DNA of 64,000 nucleotides from Magnetococcales bacterium. GTDB lineage: Bacteria; Pseudomonadota; Magnetococcia; Magnetococcales; Magnetaquicoccaceae. The DNA is taken from positions 62,001-126,000 of the forward strand of contig JADFYM010000001.1 of the NCBI GenBank assembly GCA_015233035.1, read 5' to 3'. A program made the position numbers and the translations under genes. Positions 54,361-63,867 of this stretch are shown in pieces (within the stretch, counting starts at the first letter, position 1; every line of letters starts with the position of its first letter). Under the pieces are notes generated by a model, which saw nothing but the letters and a program-made list of their open reading frames with translations, made no database searches and was not told the origin of the DNA.

Positions 54361-56094
54361 ATGCGTATAACACGCCTGACCTTGAAAAATTTCAAGAGCA
54401 TCAAGGAACAGGTATACGATTTCGGGCAGTTTGATCTGCTGGTTGGCCGCAACAACAGTGGCAAAAGCACGGTGTTGCAATCCTTGGCTATTTGGCAGTT
54501 CTGCGTGGATCTGTTTCACCAATCCAAACGAAGCGGTTCCAAGGGCATTCAGGTAGTGTTGCCCAACTTTACGGCCCTGCCGTTGCCGGAATTCAACCTG
54601 CTTTGGAAGGACAGGACAGATCGGTTCTGGCCTGAAATCGATGGCAAAAAAAAACAAGAATATATCCAGATCCAGATTCTGGTGCGATGGCAATACGGCA
54701 ATGGCGGAGAGGCGGAGTTCGGCGTTGACCTGCGGTATCAATCGCCCCAAACTCTTTATGCCATCCCCTCTGATGGATGGGAACCTTTTCGCGAGTATGA
54801 AACCCGTGGAATGCCTAAAATTGTCTATATTCCACCCTATTCCGGTCTGGAACCTGCCGAGAAGCGGCTGGACGTTGCACCCATTCGTCAGCAGGTGGGC
54901 AAAGGGCAACCGGGCAGTGTGTTACGCAACCTGTTGTTGAGTGTCTCTCCTCCCGTTGGTCAAGAAGGGGATGGCCGTGCCACCAAACGCCACCCACCCT
55001 CTCAGGATTGGCAGGAATTGGCCAGGATGATCAAACTGTGGTTTTCGATGGAGATTCACGAACCGATCTATGATGCGTCCAGAGATGTGCATATTCGGGT
55101 CGAGTACAAACAGAACGACAAGAACTATGACATCATCGCCGGGGGGAGCGGTTTTCATCAAACATTGACCTTGCTGGCTTTCCTGTACGGTTATCGACCC
55201 ACCACGATGCTGATCGATGAACCAGATGCCCATTTGCACGCCAATCTGCAACGCGAACTGCTCGATTATTTCAAACAAAAATCCAATGAAACAGGGATGC
55301 AATGCCTGATTGCCACCCATGCGGAAGAGTTTTTGCGCGGCGTGGATGCCAGCCAGATTGTCTCCCTGCTGGATCAGGTACCCAGGCGCATTGAGTCCAC
55401 GCCACAAGTGGTGCGGGCACTGGCGGATGTCTCCAATGAGGAGATTGATCGGCTCCGGCAGTTTCCTTGTATCCTGTATGTGGAAGGTGCCAGCGACGAG
55501 CGTATTCTGCGTGCCTGGGCCGATTCATGTGCTGCTCAAAGCGTTATAAGTAAATCATTTTTCAAGAAGATGGGTGGCGGCAATAAAAAAGAAATGAACG
55601 AGATGGCCAACAAGCACTATGAGGCATTGCGTCAGATCATCCCGGATATGTCGCGAGTGGTGCTTTTTGATTATGACAGTAACGATAGCTTCCACCCCGG
55701 CATGGATAATCCTGCTCTGGCAGAATGGGGGCGCAAAAATATCGAAAACTATCTGCTGGTGCCGGATGCCTGGCGACGGGCAGCCCATAAAAAGGCGGGA
55801 CCGTTATTTGCCGCGCCTTTTTTGGCGGTGATCGATCACTTTTTTATGGAACAAAATTTGACCTTGCCCCCCAACAAAACCTGGCGGAATGTGACCGCGA
55901 ATATATTTCAGGTCGTGGATGGCAAGCGCATCCTGTTTGAAGACGACGACTCGCTTTTCCATCAATTGCAGGATGCAGACCCATCGGTGACTTTTCTTCG
56001 AGAAGATATTGCCTTGGGCATGGAAGCCGACGAAATTCACGATGATGTGCATCGTTTCATCGACAAACTGGCAAAACTGGCTGGAACCTCCTGA
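54361..56094 (+). CDS. OLD-like ATPase-TOPRIM endonuclease
   Basis: A protein of about 577 residues of the OLD/RecF-like group. Walker A GRNNSGKST (about 30), Walker B TMLIDEPDAHLH (about 283), switch His IATHAEEF, then a TOPRIM-like half with ILYVEGASDERIL (about 373) and VVLFDYDSNDSF (about 436). OLD proteins cut DNA and defend against phages. ATG 54361 with GGGAG six bases upstream; ATG 54349 is an alternative. It is followed after 36 bases by a KAP NTPase, and is lower in GC than trmJ, as is common for transferred defence genes. Confidence 0.88.
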   Translation: MRITRLTLKNFKSIKEQVYDFGQFDLLVGRNNSGKSTVLQSLAIWQFCVDLFHQSKRSGSKGIQVVLPNFTALPLPEFNLLWKDRTDRFWPEIDGKKKQEYIQIQILVRWQYGNGGEAEFGVDLRYQSPQTLYAIPSDGWEPFREYETRGMPKIVYIPPYSGLEPAEKRLDVAPIRQQVGKGQPGSVLRNLLLSVSPPVGQEGDGRATKRHPPSQDWQELARMIKLWFSMEIHEPIYDASRDVHIRVEYKQNDKNYDIIAGGSGFHQTLTLLAFLYGYRPTTMLIDEPDAHLHANLQRELLDYFKQKSNETGMQCLIATHAEEFLRGVDASQIVSLLDQVPRRIESTPQVVRALADVSNEEIDRLRQFPCILYVEGASDERILRAWADSCAAQSVISKSFFKKMGGGNKKEMNEMANKHYEALRQIIPDMSRVVLFDYDSNDSFHPGMDNPALAEWGRKNIENYLLVPDAWRRAAHKKAGPLFAAPFLAVIDHFFMEQNLTLPPNKTWRNVTANIFQVVDGKRILFEDDDSLFHQLQDADPSVTFLREDIALGMEADEIHDDVHRFIDKLAKLAGTS

Positions 56095-56130
56095 TGGTAG
56101 TATTGGAAAAATCAACCCCAAGGATGCCTC

Positions 56131-57459
56131 ATGGAAAACAAAAACACCACGCCGCTGCATGTGCGACCCAAGAAGCATAACCCGGAAAAACCGTTCGATG
56201 GCGACCTCTTCAACCGCCAAAAATTAGCCGAGCAACTCACCGGCATGGTCGAGCGCATGGCCGATGGTTGTGTGTTCGCCATTGACGCACCGTGGGGCGA
56301 GGGCAAGACATGGTTTGGCGAAAACTGGGTTTCCAAGTTGCGTGCGGACGGTTTTTCCGTGGTGTTTATCGATGCGTTCAGGCAGGACTACGTCGAGGAT
56401 CCCTTTTTAATGGTCTGCTCGGAAATTTTGGCTGCATTCAAGGGAGGTGAGGCCAGGAACAAGCTCACTGATGCAGGAAAAATGGTCGTCAAGAGGCTCC
56501 TGCCAATCACCGCCAAGTTAGCAGTGCGTTTTGTCGGACACAGGCTGCTCGGTTCAGTCGATATGACGGAAGAGTTCCGTAAAACGGTCGAGGAGATCGA
56601 AAAAGGCGCGGAGAATGCCCTTGAAACACAACTGGCCAAGCGTCTTACCGACCATGCCGAAGACACAAGCAGCGTCGAGGGATTCGCAAAAGTTCTCGAG
56701 GAACAGGCCAAGAGCCTCAAGAAACCCCTGGTGGTCGTCATTGACGAACTGGATCGCTGCCGTCCCGATTTCGCGGTGCGGACGGTGGAGCGCATCAAGC
56801 ATTTTTTCGATGTGCCCGGCGTGGTGTTCGTGCTGCTTGTGAACCGTCCCCAACTCGAAGCCGCTATACAGGGCGTCTATGGGACTGAAGTGGACGCAAA
56901 GACGTATCTGGGCAAGTTCGTCCAATTCTGGCTACGCCTGCCCAAAAACCGCCCCAACGCATTGAGCGTTCTGGATAATAACTTAACTTACTGCAAAGAG
57001 TTGGCTCGCCGGTTCGGCCTGGATAAAACACCGGAGCACAGTGGTTTCCTGGAGGTATTTGCTAACCTGGCGAGTCTGAAGGGGCTTTCGCTGCGCGATC
57101 TCGAACGCGGGTATACGTTATACTCACTGGCTCAACCTGTCAGCAACGCAAGTGCTTTTTTCGGGTGGGCAATCTATCTGAAACTTGTCCGGCCAGATGT
57201 CCATGCTGGAATCCTCGCCGGGGAGCCTGCGGCCCACGAATCCGCCAGGGAGGTACTTGCCACTATGATCGAAACGGCACCGGGCTTGCCATTACTAACA
57301 GCCCTAGACGATTTGCATAGATCCCTGGTCGATGAGGACAACCCCTCGCTTTCCGAGCAAACGAAAAGCATCTTTATGCAATGCGGCAGTTGGGGCATTG
57401 TGCCTGCCCGATTCCTGCCATGGCTCTACGGCAAGATCGATCTGCACGTGGGAAACTGA
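56131..57459 (+). CDS. KAP-family P-loop NTPase
   Basis: A protein of 442 residues with Walker A APWGEGKTWF (about 53-62), Walker B VVVIDELDRCRPD (about 202-214) and the KAP landmarks FIDAFRQDYVEDPF and VFVLLVNRPQLEAAI, all typical of the KAP STAND-like NTPases. A helical region near 110-180 could be the membrane-association insert. KAP proteins occur in many defence clusters. ATG 56131 with AAGGA eight bases upstream. It is probably cotranscribed with the OLD-like gene; whether they act together is unproven. Confidence 0.87.
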   Translation: MENKNTTPLHVRPKKHNPEKPFDGDLFNRQKLAEQLTGMVERMADGCVFAIDAPWGEGKTWFGENWVSKLRADGFSVVFIDAFRQDYVEDPFLMVCSEILAAFKGGEARNKLTDAGKMVVKRLLPITAKLAVRFVGHRLLGSVDMTEEFRKTVEEIEKGAENALETQLAKRLTDHAEDTSSVEGFAKVLEEQAKSLKKPLVVVIDELDRCRPDFAVRTVERIKHFFDVPGVVFVLLVNRPQLEAAIQGVYGTEVDAKTYLGKFVQFWLRLPKNRPNALSVLDNNLTYCKELARRFGLDKTPEHSGFLEVFANLASLKGLSLRDLERGYTLYSLAQPVSNASAFFGWAIYLKLVRPDVHAGILAGEPAAHESAREVLATMIETAPGLPLLTALDDLHRSLVDEDNPSLSEQTKSIFMQCGSWGIVPARFLPWLYGKIDLHVGN

Positions 57460-57717
57460 GCGCGCAACTTCGGAAATTTCGCCGCAATCGGTCAGGCTCG
57501 AAAACGGGCGCAACCCAGAATGGACACCCCCTGCATTCCCCCAAAACACCCCGAAAAATCGAAAAGAAAGGGTTGCCCCGTGCCCGATCCAGCCCCCTCT
57601 GGATCACATCCCCCCGTTGCTGAAATGCGATCACCCTGACGAACAATCGTTGACGAATTGGTCAGATAAAGGGATACTGTCCGTCCGGGAAAAAACTCGA
57701 TCGGTTAGGAGTGTGTC
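57460..57717. other. Intergenic region before hflK
   Basis: A 258-bp stretch with no repeat family and no gene. It probably holds the hflK promoter; none was picked out by eye. It marks the right edge of the defence-like pair. Confidence 0.4.
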
Positions 57718-58803
57718 ATGGCTTGGAATGATGGTGGTGGTGGACCCCAGGGACCATGGGGAACGGGGTCTGTGCCGCCGCAACCACCCGACATAGATAA
57801 AATTATCGAACTGCTGCGCGAAAAATTGGGCGGCAAAATGTCGGGCGGGCGGTTTTGGCCTTTTTTCGGGGGCGTCGTCCTGGTGTTGTGGATGGCCACC
57901 GGCATCTATCTGGTGGCACCCGACGAAAAGGGCATTGTGGTGCGCTTCGGTCGCTATGTGGAAACGACCGATTCGGGGCCCCACTTCCACCTGCCCTACC
58001 CGATAGAGGCCGCCTATACCCCCAAAGTCACCCAGGTGCAACGGGTCGAAATCGGCTATCGCACCCGTGGTCGTACCTCCGTGGCCGTGGCGGAAGAGTC
58101 TTTGATGCTGACGGGTGATGAAAATATTATCGACATCAACATGAGCGTACAATATCGCATCGAAGAAAATGGTGCCGCCAACTATTTGTTCAATATCAGA
58201 AATCCCAGCAGCGATCCCCATATGCTCGTGCGCAACGCCGCCGAGGCCTCCATTCGCCAGGTGATCGGACGCAACAGCATCGATACCGCCTTGACCACCG
58301 GCAAGGAAAAGATTCAGGCGGATACCAAACAGACCATGCAGGCCATCCTCGATAATTATCGCAGCGGGTTGCGCATCGTCGCCGTGCAGTTGCAACAGGT
58401 GGCCCCCCCGGAAGAGGTGGTCCATGCCTTCAAGGATGTGGCCAGTGCTCGCGAAGATCGGGAACGGGCCATCAACGAGGCCGAGGGCTATGCCAACGAT
58501 ATTTTGCCCAAGGCCAAGGGCGAGGCCGCCAAACAGGTGCAAGAGGCCGAGGCCTACAAAACAGCCCGAGTGACCAGAGCCGAAGGGGAGGTGCATCGCT
58601 TTTTGTCCCTGCTGGCCGAATACAACAAGGCCAAAGAGGTGACACGTACCCGTCTCTATCTGGAAACCATGGAAAAAATTCTGCCTGACATCAATAAACT
58701 GGTTGTCCAACCGGGTGGAAGTCAGGGGGTGTTGCCCTATCTGCCCCTGAATGGCAAAACCCTGCCTGCTGCTGAACCGGCCCCCAAGGGAGCAACGCCA
58801 TGA
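57718..58803 (+). CDS. hflK: HflK, membrane protease modulator
   Basis: SPFH/band-7 membrane protein of 361 residues that with HflC forms a cage around FtsH and controls its proteolysis. A Gly-rich N-terminus (MAWNDGGGGPQGPWG), one TM segment (about 45-65), then the SPFH domain (VAPDEKGIVVRFGRYVETTDSGPHFHLPYP) and a long coiled C-terminus rich in Ala/Glu (REDRERAINEAEGYANDILPKAKGEA). It overlaps hflC by 4 bases. Confidence 0.95.
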   Translation: MAWNDGGGGPQGPWGTGSVPPQPPDIDKIIELLREKLGGKMSGGRFWPFFGGVVLVLWMATGIYLVAPDEKGIVVRFGRYVETTDSGPHFHLPYPIEAAYTPKVTQVQRVEIGYRTRGRTSVAVAEESLMLTGDENIIDINMSVQYRIEENGAANYLFNIRNPSSDPHMLVRNAAEASIRQVIGRNSIDTALTTGKEKIQADTKQTMQAILDNYRSGLRIVAVQLQQVAPPEEVVHAFKDVASAREDRERAINEAEGYANDILPKAKGEAAKQVQEAEAYKTARVTRAEGEVHRFLSLLAEYNKAKEVTRTRLYLETMEKILPDINKLVVQPGGSQGVLPYLPLNGKTLPAAEPAPKGATP

Positions 58804-59738
58804 AACAAAACCATCTGGTCAAAGGGTTGGTGGTGTTGGTCCTTGCCGTCCTGGTGTTGATTTCCCAAGCGGTGTTTACCGTGCATCAGGTGGAACAGGT
58901 CTTGATCGTGCAGTTGGGCAAGCCCATCCGGCCCATCACCGAACCGGGTTTGCACTTCAAGATTCCATTCATGCAGGAGGTCTTCTCCTTCGAGAGACGA
59001 CTGTTGATCTTTGATCAGGATCCCCAGGAGGTGTTGTCCTCGGACAAGAAAAATCTCAAGGTGGACAACTATGCCCTGTGGCGTATCATCGATCCCCTGA
59101 AATATTTCCAGACGGTGCGCAACGAGGACGGTGCCACCTCCCGTTTGAGTGATATCATCTATTCCAATCTGCGTGAGGTCTTGGGCCAGTATACCATGAT
59201 GGAGATTGTGGCTGGCTCGCGGGCCGATCTGGTGACCCGCATCCGAGATCAGGCCAGTCTGCAAGCGGCCCAGTATGGCATTGAGATTGTGGACGTGCGC
59301 ATCCAGCGGACCGATTTGCCCCCGGAAAACTCCAAGGCTGTCTTTCGTCGCATGCAGACCGAACGGGAACGGCAGGCCAAAACCTATCGCGCCCAGGGAG
59401 AAGAAGAGGCAGTCAAGATTCGCTCCCAGGCCGCCCGTGAGCGTGAGGTGCTGTTGGCAACCGCCTACAAAGAGGCCCAGGAGCTGCGCGGACAGGGCGA
59501 TGCCGACGCCACCCGCATCTATGCCGAGGCCTATCGTCAGGATCCCGAATTTTTTGAATTCAAGCGGATGCTGGATACGTATGAAAAGGTCTTTGCCAAA
59601 GAGACGACCATCATTCTGGAGCCAACCGGATTTTTCCGCTATCTCCAGGATGTGGATTTTCCTGAGAAGGGCGGTGCAGGCACCCCCCGGTCGGATGGAG
59701 CCACCCCCCGGCAGGATGGTATAAGCCACAGTGAATGA
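58800..59738 (+). CDS. hflC: HflC, membrane protease modulator
   Basis: SPFH-family partner of HflK, 312 residues. A short cytoplasmic N-terminus, TM segment (about 8-28), then VEQVLIVQLGKPIRPITEPGLHFKIPF, the SPFH core, and a coiled C-terminus with RMQTERERQAKTYRAQGEEEA. ATG overlaps the hflK stop. The tail carries an unusual near-repeat (GTPRSDGATPRQDG) absent from typical HflC. Overlaps the DUF2065 gene by 8 bases. Confidence 0.95.
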   Translation: MKQNHLVKGLVVLVLAVLVLISQAVFTVHQVEQVLIVQLGKPIRPITEPGLHFKIPFMQEVFSFERRLLIFDQDPQEVLSSDKKNLKVDNYALWRIIDPLKYFQTVRNEDGATSRLSDIIYSNLREVLGQYTMMEIVAGSRADLVTRIRDQASLQAAQYGIEIVDVRIQRTDLPPENSKAVFRRMQTERERQAKTYRAQGEEEAVKIRSQAAREREVLLATAYKEAQELRGQGDADATRIYAEAYRQDPEFFEFKRMLDTYEKVFAKETTIILEPTGFFRYLQDVDFPEKGGAGTPRSDGATPRQDGISHSE

Positions 59739-59916
59739 TTTTTTGACAGCCATCGGCCTGGTGATGATTCTGGAAGGGATTCCCTACTTTGCCGTTCCAG
59801 AACAGATGCGTCGCATGGTGATCCATGTAGCCGAACTGCCCGATGGTTTTTTGCGCAAGACGGGACTTGTTCTCATGTGTGCGGGTCTGTTGTTGGTCTA
59901 TTGGGTCAGAGGATGA
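59731..59916 (+). CDS. DUF2065-family small membrane protein
   Basis: A 61-residue protein with two hydrophobic segments (about 5-20 and 43-58) and the family signature VMILEGIPYFAVPEQMRRM. It commonly follows hflC. GTG start at 59731 inside the end of hflC. Function unknown. Confidence 0.88.
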   Translation: MNDFLTAIGLVMILEGIPYFAVPEQMRRMVIHVAELPDGFLRKTGLVLMCAGLLLVYWVRG

Positions 59917-59919
59917 GGC

Positions 59920-60525
59920 GTGACAGACACCCATGACATAGCCGAAAACAACCTCCCCGATGGGTCGGCAGCGGACGATGCGGCCCTGCGCGCCCAGGAG
60001 AAGCAAAATTTAAGCGAAGCAGGGATTGACTTGGAGGGGGTTCGTCGGTTATTTAAGCAATTCCGTGGTTTCGTTGCCACGGCCCAACTGACGGGATTGT
60101 CGTCCGAGGTCAAACCCGAGGCAGAGGCCGATGTGGCCCTGACCGCCACGTTCAACGAACGTCTGTTGCGGGTGCAAGGCGAAGTGGTCTGTCAGGTACA
60201 ACGGGCTTGTGCGCGTTGCCTGACCGATTTTTCCACCCGGCTGCTGGCCGAAGTGGATCGGTTGTTTGTGCCGGGTCCAGACCCGGCGGAACCCGACAGT
60301 CAACAGGAGATGGTCGCCGAGTTGACCTACCTGCCGGGTTATCGTCTTGCCATCGCGGCTGTGGTGGAAGAGGAGTTGTTGCTGGCCTTGCCCATGATCC
60401 CCCTGTGTCACCCGGAGTGTCTGGGACTGTGTCCCCAGTGTGGTGTGGATCTGAACAAAGAAAAATGTCTCTGTGTGGAAACAGCAACGGAAGGACCGTT
60501 CGCTGTATTGAAAAATTTAAAATGA
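59920..60525 (+). CDS. DUF177/YceD-family protein
   Basis: A 201-residue protein with the conserved VQRACARCLTDF and a C-terminal Cys group (CHPECLGLCPQCGVDLN) that resembles a zinc site. The family is almost always upstream of rpmF and is linked to 23S rRNA or ribosome assembly. GTG start at 59920. Four bases follow the DUF2065 stop. Confidence 0.9.
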   Translation: MTDTHDIAENNLPDGSAADDAALRAQEKQNLSEAGIDLEGVRRLFKQFRGFVATAQLTGLSSEVKPEAEADVALTATFNERLLRVQGEVVCQVQRACARCLTDFSTRLLAEVDRLFVPGPDPAEPDSQQEMVAELTYLPGYRLAIAAVVEEELLLALPMIPLCHPECLGLCPQCGVDLNKEKCLCVETATEGPFAVLKNLK

Positions 60526-60546
60526 TGGGATATCGGGAGAAAGAAA

Positions 60547-60726
60547 ATGGCTGTACCCAAGAAAAAAAGTTCCTCCTCGCGCGGTGGCCAGCGTCGGTCG
60601 CATGATGCCATTCAAGCCCCGCATTTGGCCGTCTGTGCCAACTGTCAGGAAATGCGTCCCTCTCATCGTGTCTGCCCCAAATGTGGCTGGTATGACGGTC
60701 GCGAGGTTGTTCGGATAGAAGAATAG
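60547..60726 (+). CDS. rpmF: Large ribosomal subunit protein bL32
   Basis: Ribosomal protein of 59 residues read directly from the sequence: MAVPKKKSSSSRGGQRRSHD at the start, then the zinc pairs CANC and CPKC, ending in VVRIEE. ATG 60547 follows GGGAGAAAGAAA. Placement between DUF177 and plsX is the standard order. It is 21 bases after DUF177. Confidence 0.96.
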   Translation: MAVPKKKSSSSRGGQRRSHDAIQAPHLAVCANCQEMRPSHRVCPKCGWYDGREVVRIEE

Positions 60727-60764
60727 TGGCTCAGCCAGGCTGATTGGACAATGCGAGTCCCTTA

Positions 60765-60821
60765 TTGGGGGCTTTGCCCCCAAACCCCCACCAGGAGGGG
60801 ATAATCCCCTCCTGGACCTCC
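60765..60821 (-). repeat. Modular hairpin repeat, copy 6 (two stems)
   Basis: GGGGGCTTTGCCCCC and CAGGAGGGGATAATCCCCTCCTG joined by AAACCCCCAC, reverse orientation. The second stem is longer than in other copies, with compensatory changes on both sides. It sits between rpmF and plsX. Confidence 0.88.
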
Positions 60822-60834
60822 TTAATAATGATTG

Positions 60835-60882
60835 AAAAAAAAGGGTGGAGGGGTCTGGGGAGGCGGTTCTCCGCCTCCCCAG
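60835..60882 (-). terminator. Inverted copy of the hairpin/T-run element
   Basis: Stem CTGGGGAGGCGG / CCGCCTCCCCAG (60855-60882), with the A8 run at 60835-60842 that reads as T8 on the minus strand. It matches the element at 35470-35517 over about 45 bases. In this place it would stop leftward transcription, not the rpmF-plsX transcript, so it is more likely a repeat insertion than a terminator for these genes. Confidence 0.65.
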
Positions 60883-60954
60883 CAGAGGCAACCAATCAGC
60901 CCGGTTGGTCTCCAACAGTCACCCATTCATTCCTTTATTCGAGGTCATCCACCC

Positions 60955-62037
60955 ATGATTATCCGCATTGCACTGGACGCCATGGGGGGGGACAATGCCC
61001 CCCAATCGGTGGTTGATGGTGCGTTGCGTGCCATTGCGGCAGGCAGCCAGGCGGAATTCACCTTGGTTGGTCGCGAAGAGGTTATCCGGGCAGAGTTGGA
61101 ACGGGTCGGCGCGAAGCATGATTTTCGCATCCAGGTCGCCTCCCAGGTTGTGGGCATGGGCGAAAAACCGGCACAGGCCATGCGCAGCAAGAAGGACTCG
61201 TCGCTCCGGGTGGGAGCCAATCTGGTCAAGGAAGGCCGCGTGGATGCGTTTGTCTCGTCCGGAAATACGGGGGCATTGATGGCTACAGCCCGCTTTGTCC
61301 TCAAGACCCTGCCCGGCATCGACCGACCGGCCATCGCCTCGCTCATGCCTTCCATCACGGGTCAGGTCTTGATGTTGGACCTGGGAGCCAATGTGGATTG
61401 CACCGCAGACCATCTGTGTCAGTTTGCCTTGATGGGTGAAGTCTTTGCCTCTTCTGTACTGAATCGGGACAATCCCAAGGTGGGATTGCTCAATATTGGT
61501 TCCGAGGAGGAGAAGGGTAACGAAGTGGTCAAAGTGGCGGGTGAACGGCTCAAAAAGATCAGCCGTTGCTTTGTCGGTAATGTCGAGGCAACCGGCATCT
61601 TTCAGGGCAAGGTGGATGTGGTGGTATGCGACGGTTTTGTGGGCAACGTCAGTCTCAAGACAGCCGAAGGGGTAGCCAGCATGTTGGTCCATTTCTTGAG
61701 GGAGGCCTTCAACCATTCGTGGTTGGCCAAACTGGGATATCTGCTGGTACGACCCGCTTTCAAGCGTTTTCGGGATCGGTTTGATCCACGGGTATATAAT
61801 GGTGCCATGCTGTTGGGGTTGAATGGGGTGGTGGTCAAAAGTCATGGATCGGCGGACGGCTTTGCCTTTTTTCATGCGATCAAGGCGGCTGAAGAGTTGG
61901 TGACCAACCGTGTCAATGAAAAAACCCAAGCGATTGCCTTGAAAATGCAGGCGATGGCCCAGCTGGATGGCAATAACCAACGCGATAACGACAGCCGGGA
62001 TACAACAGTGGCAACCAACGGAGACGTACACGGGTGA
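60955..62037 (+). CDS. plsX: Phosphate acyltransferase PlsX
   Basis: A 360-residue enzyme of phospholipid synthesis that makes acyl phosphate from acyl-ACP. Starts [22 protein letters not shown]; later [38 protein letters not shown] and [16 protein letters not shown] 60955 is the family start. The C-terminus carries an extra Asn/Asp-rich tail (about 335-360). It overlaps fabH by 4 bases. Confidence 0.95.
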   Translation: MIIRIALDAMGGDNAPQSVVDGALRAIAAGSQAEFTLVGREEVIRAELERVGAKHDFRIQVASQVVGMGEKPAQAMRSKKDSSLRVGANLVKEGRVDAFVSSGNTGALMATARFVLKTLPGIDRPAIASLMPSITGQVLMLDLGANVDCTADHLCQFALMGEVFASSVLNRDNPKVGLLNIGSEEEKGNEVVKVAGERLKKISRCFVGNVEATGIFQGKVDVVVCDGFVGNVSLKTAEGVASMLVHFLREAFNHSWLAKLGYLLVRPAFKRFRDRFDPRVYNGAMLLGLNGVVVKSHGSADGFAFFHAIKAAEELVTNRVNEKTQAIALKMQAMAQLDGNNQRDNDSRDTTVATNGDVHG

Positions 62038-63023
62038 CCATTCGCGTTGCGCGTATTATCGGGAGTGGATCCTATCTGCCGGAACGGACATTGACCAACG
62101 CCGAACTGGCCAGCAGCCTGGATACCACGGATGAGTGGATTCGTTCCCGGACCGGCATTGCCGAGCGGCGGATCGCCGCGCCAGGGGAATGGACCTCGGA
62201 TCTGGCGGTCTTGGCTGCCGAGCGGGCCTTGGCTTATGCAGGTATCGCGGCGGATAGCCTGGATTTTATTCTGGTCGCTACGACCACGCCTGACCTGATT
62301 TTTCCCGCGACGGCCACCATCGTTCAGCGCAAGCTGGGGGCCACGCGGCGGCAAGTGCCTGCATTTGATATTCAGGCCGTGTGTGCCGGCTTTATCTATG
62401 CGTTATCCATGGCGGACAGCCTGATCCGTTCCGGGGCGGCACGGCGTGTGCTGGTTATTGGCGCGGAGACCATGAGCCGGATCATGGACTGGCGTGACCG
62501 CGCCACGTGCATCCTGTTTGGTGATGGGGCCGGTGCCGTCATACTGGAAAGCTGTGCGGAGCCGGGTCGAGGCATTTTGTCCACCCACCTCCATGCCGAT
62601 GGTTCCTACGAGGAGTTGCTGCGCACCGACGGGGGACTTTCCCGCGGACTGCTGGTCGATGCCGCCTCCGGACGTGGTTTTACCCACATGCGGGGCAACG
62701 AGGTATTCAAGCAGGCTGTCAAGGCACTGGAAGGATTGGTCGATGAAACCCTCACCGCCAACGGCCTGGAAAAATCCCAGATTGACTGGCTGGTGCCGCA
62801 TCAGGCCAATATTCGCATCATCCACAGCACCGCCAAACGGCTGGGCATGGCAATGGATCGGGTGGTGATGACGATAGACCGGCACGGCAACACCTCGGCG
62901 GCCAGTGTACCACTGGCCCTGGATGAGGCGGTGCGTGACGGACGCATCCAGCCTGGTCAATTGCTGTTGTTGGAGGCCTTTGGGGGTGGGTTCACCTGGG
63001 GTTCTGCCCTGGTGCGGTGGTAA
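62034..63023 (+). CDS. fabH: Beta-ketoacyl-ACP synthase III
   Basis: Condensing enzyme of 329 residues that starts fatty acid chains from acetyl-CoA and malonyl-ACP. The Cys-His-Asn triad is present: [24 protein letters not shown] and [13 protein letters not shown] start (62034) overlaps the plsX stop. It is the end of the block hflK...fabH; ihfA, which often follows, is not here, because the next genes run leftward. Confidence 0.96.
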   Translation: MTIRVARIIGSGSYLPERTLTNAELASSLDTTDEWIRSRTGIAERRIAAPGEWTSDLAVLAAERALAYAGIAADSLDFILVATTTPDLIFPATATIVQRKLGATRRQVPAFDIQAVCAGFIYALSMADSLIRSGAARRVLVIGAETMSRIMDWRDRATCILFGDGAGAVILESCAEPGRGILSTHLHADGSYEELLRTDGGLSRGLLVDAASGRGFTHMRGNEVFKQAVKALEGLVDETLTANGLEKSQIDWLVPHQANIRIIHSTAKRLGMAMDRVVMTIDRHGNTSAASVPLALDEAVRDGRIQPGQLLLLEAFGGGFTWGSALVRW

Positions 63024-63078
63024 CCTGGGGACGGGCGGACAGGTGCCGCCAAGCCCCAAGCCTGTTGCTGTTTATCCT

Positions 63079-63585
63079 TTATGTCCGAGCAAATTCCGCA
63101 ATCAACAGGCCGCCCAACTCCTGCGCCTGTTCCACCGTCAAATGTTTGATCACTTCCATGCAAATGGAGTGATAAAACAGCATGAACCCAGAAAACATTT
63201 TATAGTCATGCAGATAATATCTTGTTGTCACATAGAACAGTTCCAGAGGCATATCAAATTTCAAGAAATTTTCCTGTAATTTCTTGAATATATATTCCGG
63301 AAACCAACCTGCAAACGAAAACGAGCGATCACTGCCTTCGGGTGCTGGCCTGCCATCCACGTCCACATCCTTTCTGGATATGATCAACTCACCATCCATC
63401 AGGGTGATTTTCCCCATTGCATCGCTGGTGGAGAAAACAAATCTGTTATCCTTCAACGATTTTACAAAACCTTCCAATCCATACAACTCTCTGAGAATGA
63501 GAAACAAGGCTTCATGCGGTTCTGCACCCTCTATGATGCGCATGATATTTTCTTTGTTTGCATAAAAAGGTTGTTGTACTTCCAT
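63079..63585 (-). CDS. Hypothetical protein
   Basis: A 168-residue soluble protein I do not recognise. It is mixed alpha/beta, with acidic loops (VDVDGRPAPEGSD), an aromatic middle (FSFAGWFPEYIFKKL, ELFYVTTRYYLHDYKMF) and no membrane segment. ATG 63585 with GGGGAG eight bases upstream. More AT-rich than fabH. It may share a transcript with the small gene upstream at 63867. Confidence 0.72.
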   Translation of the reverse strand: MEVQQPFYANKENIMRIIEGAEPHEALFLILRELYGLEGFVKSLKDNRFVFSTSDAMGKITLMDGELIISRKDVDVDGRPAPEGSDRSFSFAGWFPEYIFKKLQENFLKFDMPLELFYVTTRYYLHDYKMFSGFMLFYHSICMEVIKHLTVEQAQELGGLLIAEFART

Positions 63586-63666
63586 TTGATTGACTCCCCA
63601 TCGGTATATTCTTAACTGGTACCAGGCAATCGGCCCTTAGATTTTTTGTATACGTGTATGCAGAGA

Positions 63667-63867
63667 TTACTGGCTGCTGTTGCGAACCATCCAGACGGCA
63701 AATGTCTGCATGGCTCCACGCAATGTGTTGGCTTCCGGGGAGGCCAATAACCGTTGCATATCCAGGTCCAGGTTAAAATCGGTTGCCAACTCCTGCACCA
63801 AGTGTTCCAAGGTCCCCTGGACCGTTTGGCAGGATTCATTCAGAATTTCGTCAATGGCACATGGCAT
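63667..63867 (-). CDS. Small hypothetical protein
   Basis: A 66-residue protein, mostly helical (PCAIDEILNESCQTVQGTL...ANTLRGAMQTFAVWM). No family recognised. ATG 63867 with GGGAG about ten bases upstream; a longer frame begins at 63900. 81 bases upstream of the 63585 start on the same strand. Confidence 0.5.
   Translation of the reverse strand: MPCAIDEILNESCQTVQGTLEHLVQELATDFNLDLDMQRLLASPEANTLRGAMQTFAVWMVRNSSQ

Noticed and set aside
63024-63062. Terminator after fabH
   Set aside because: A weak GC stem can be drawn but there is no T run; not strong enough to list.
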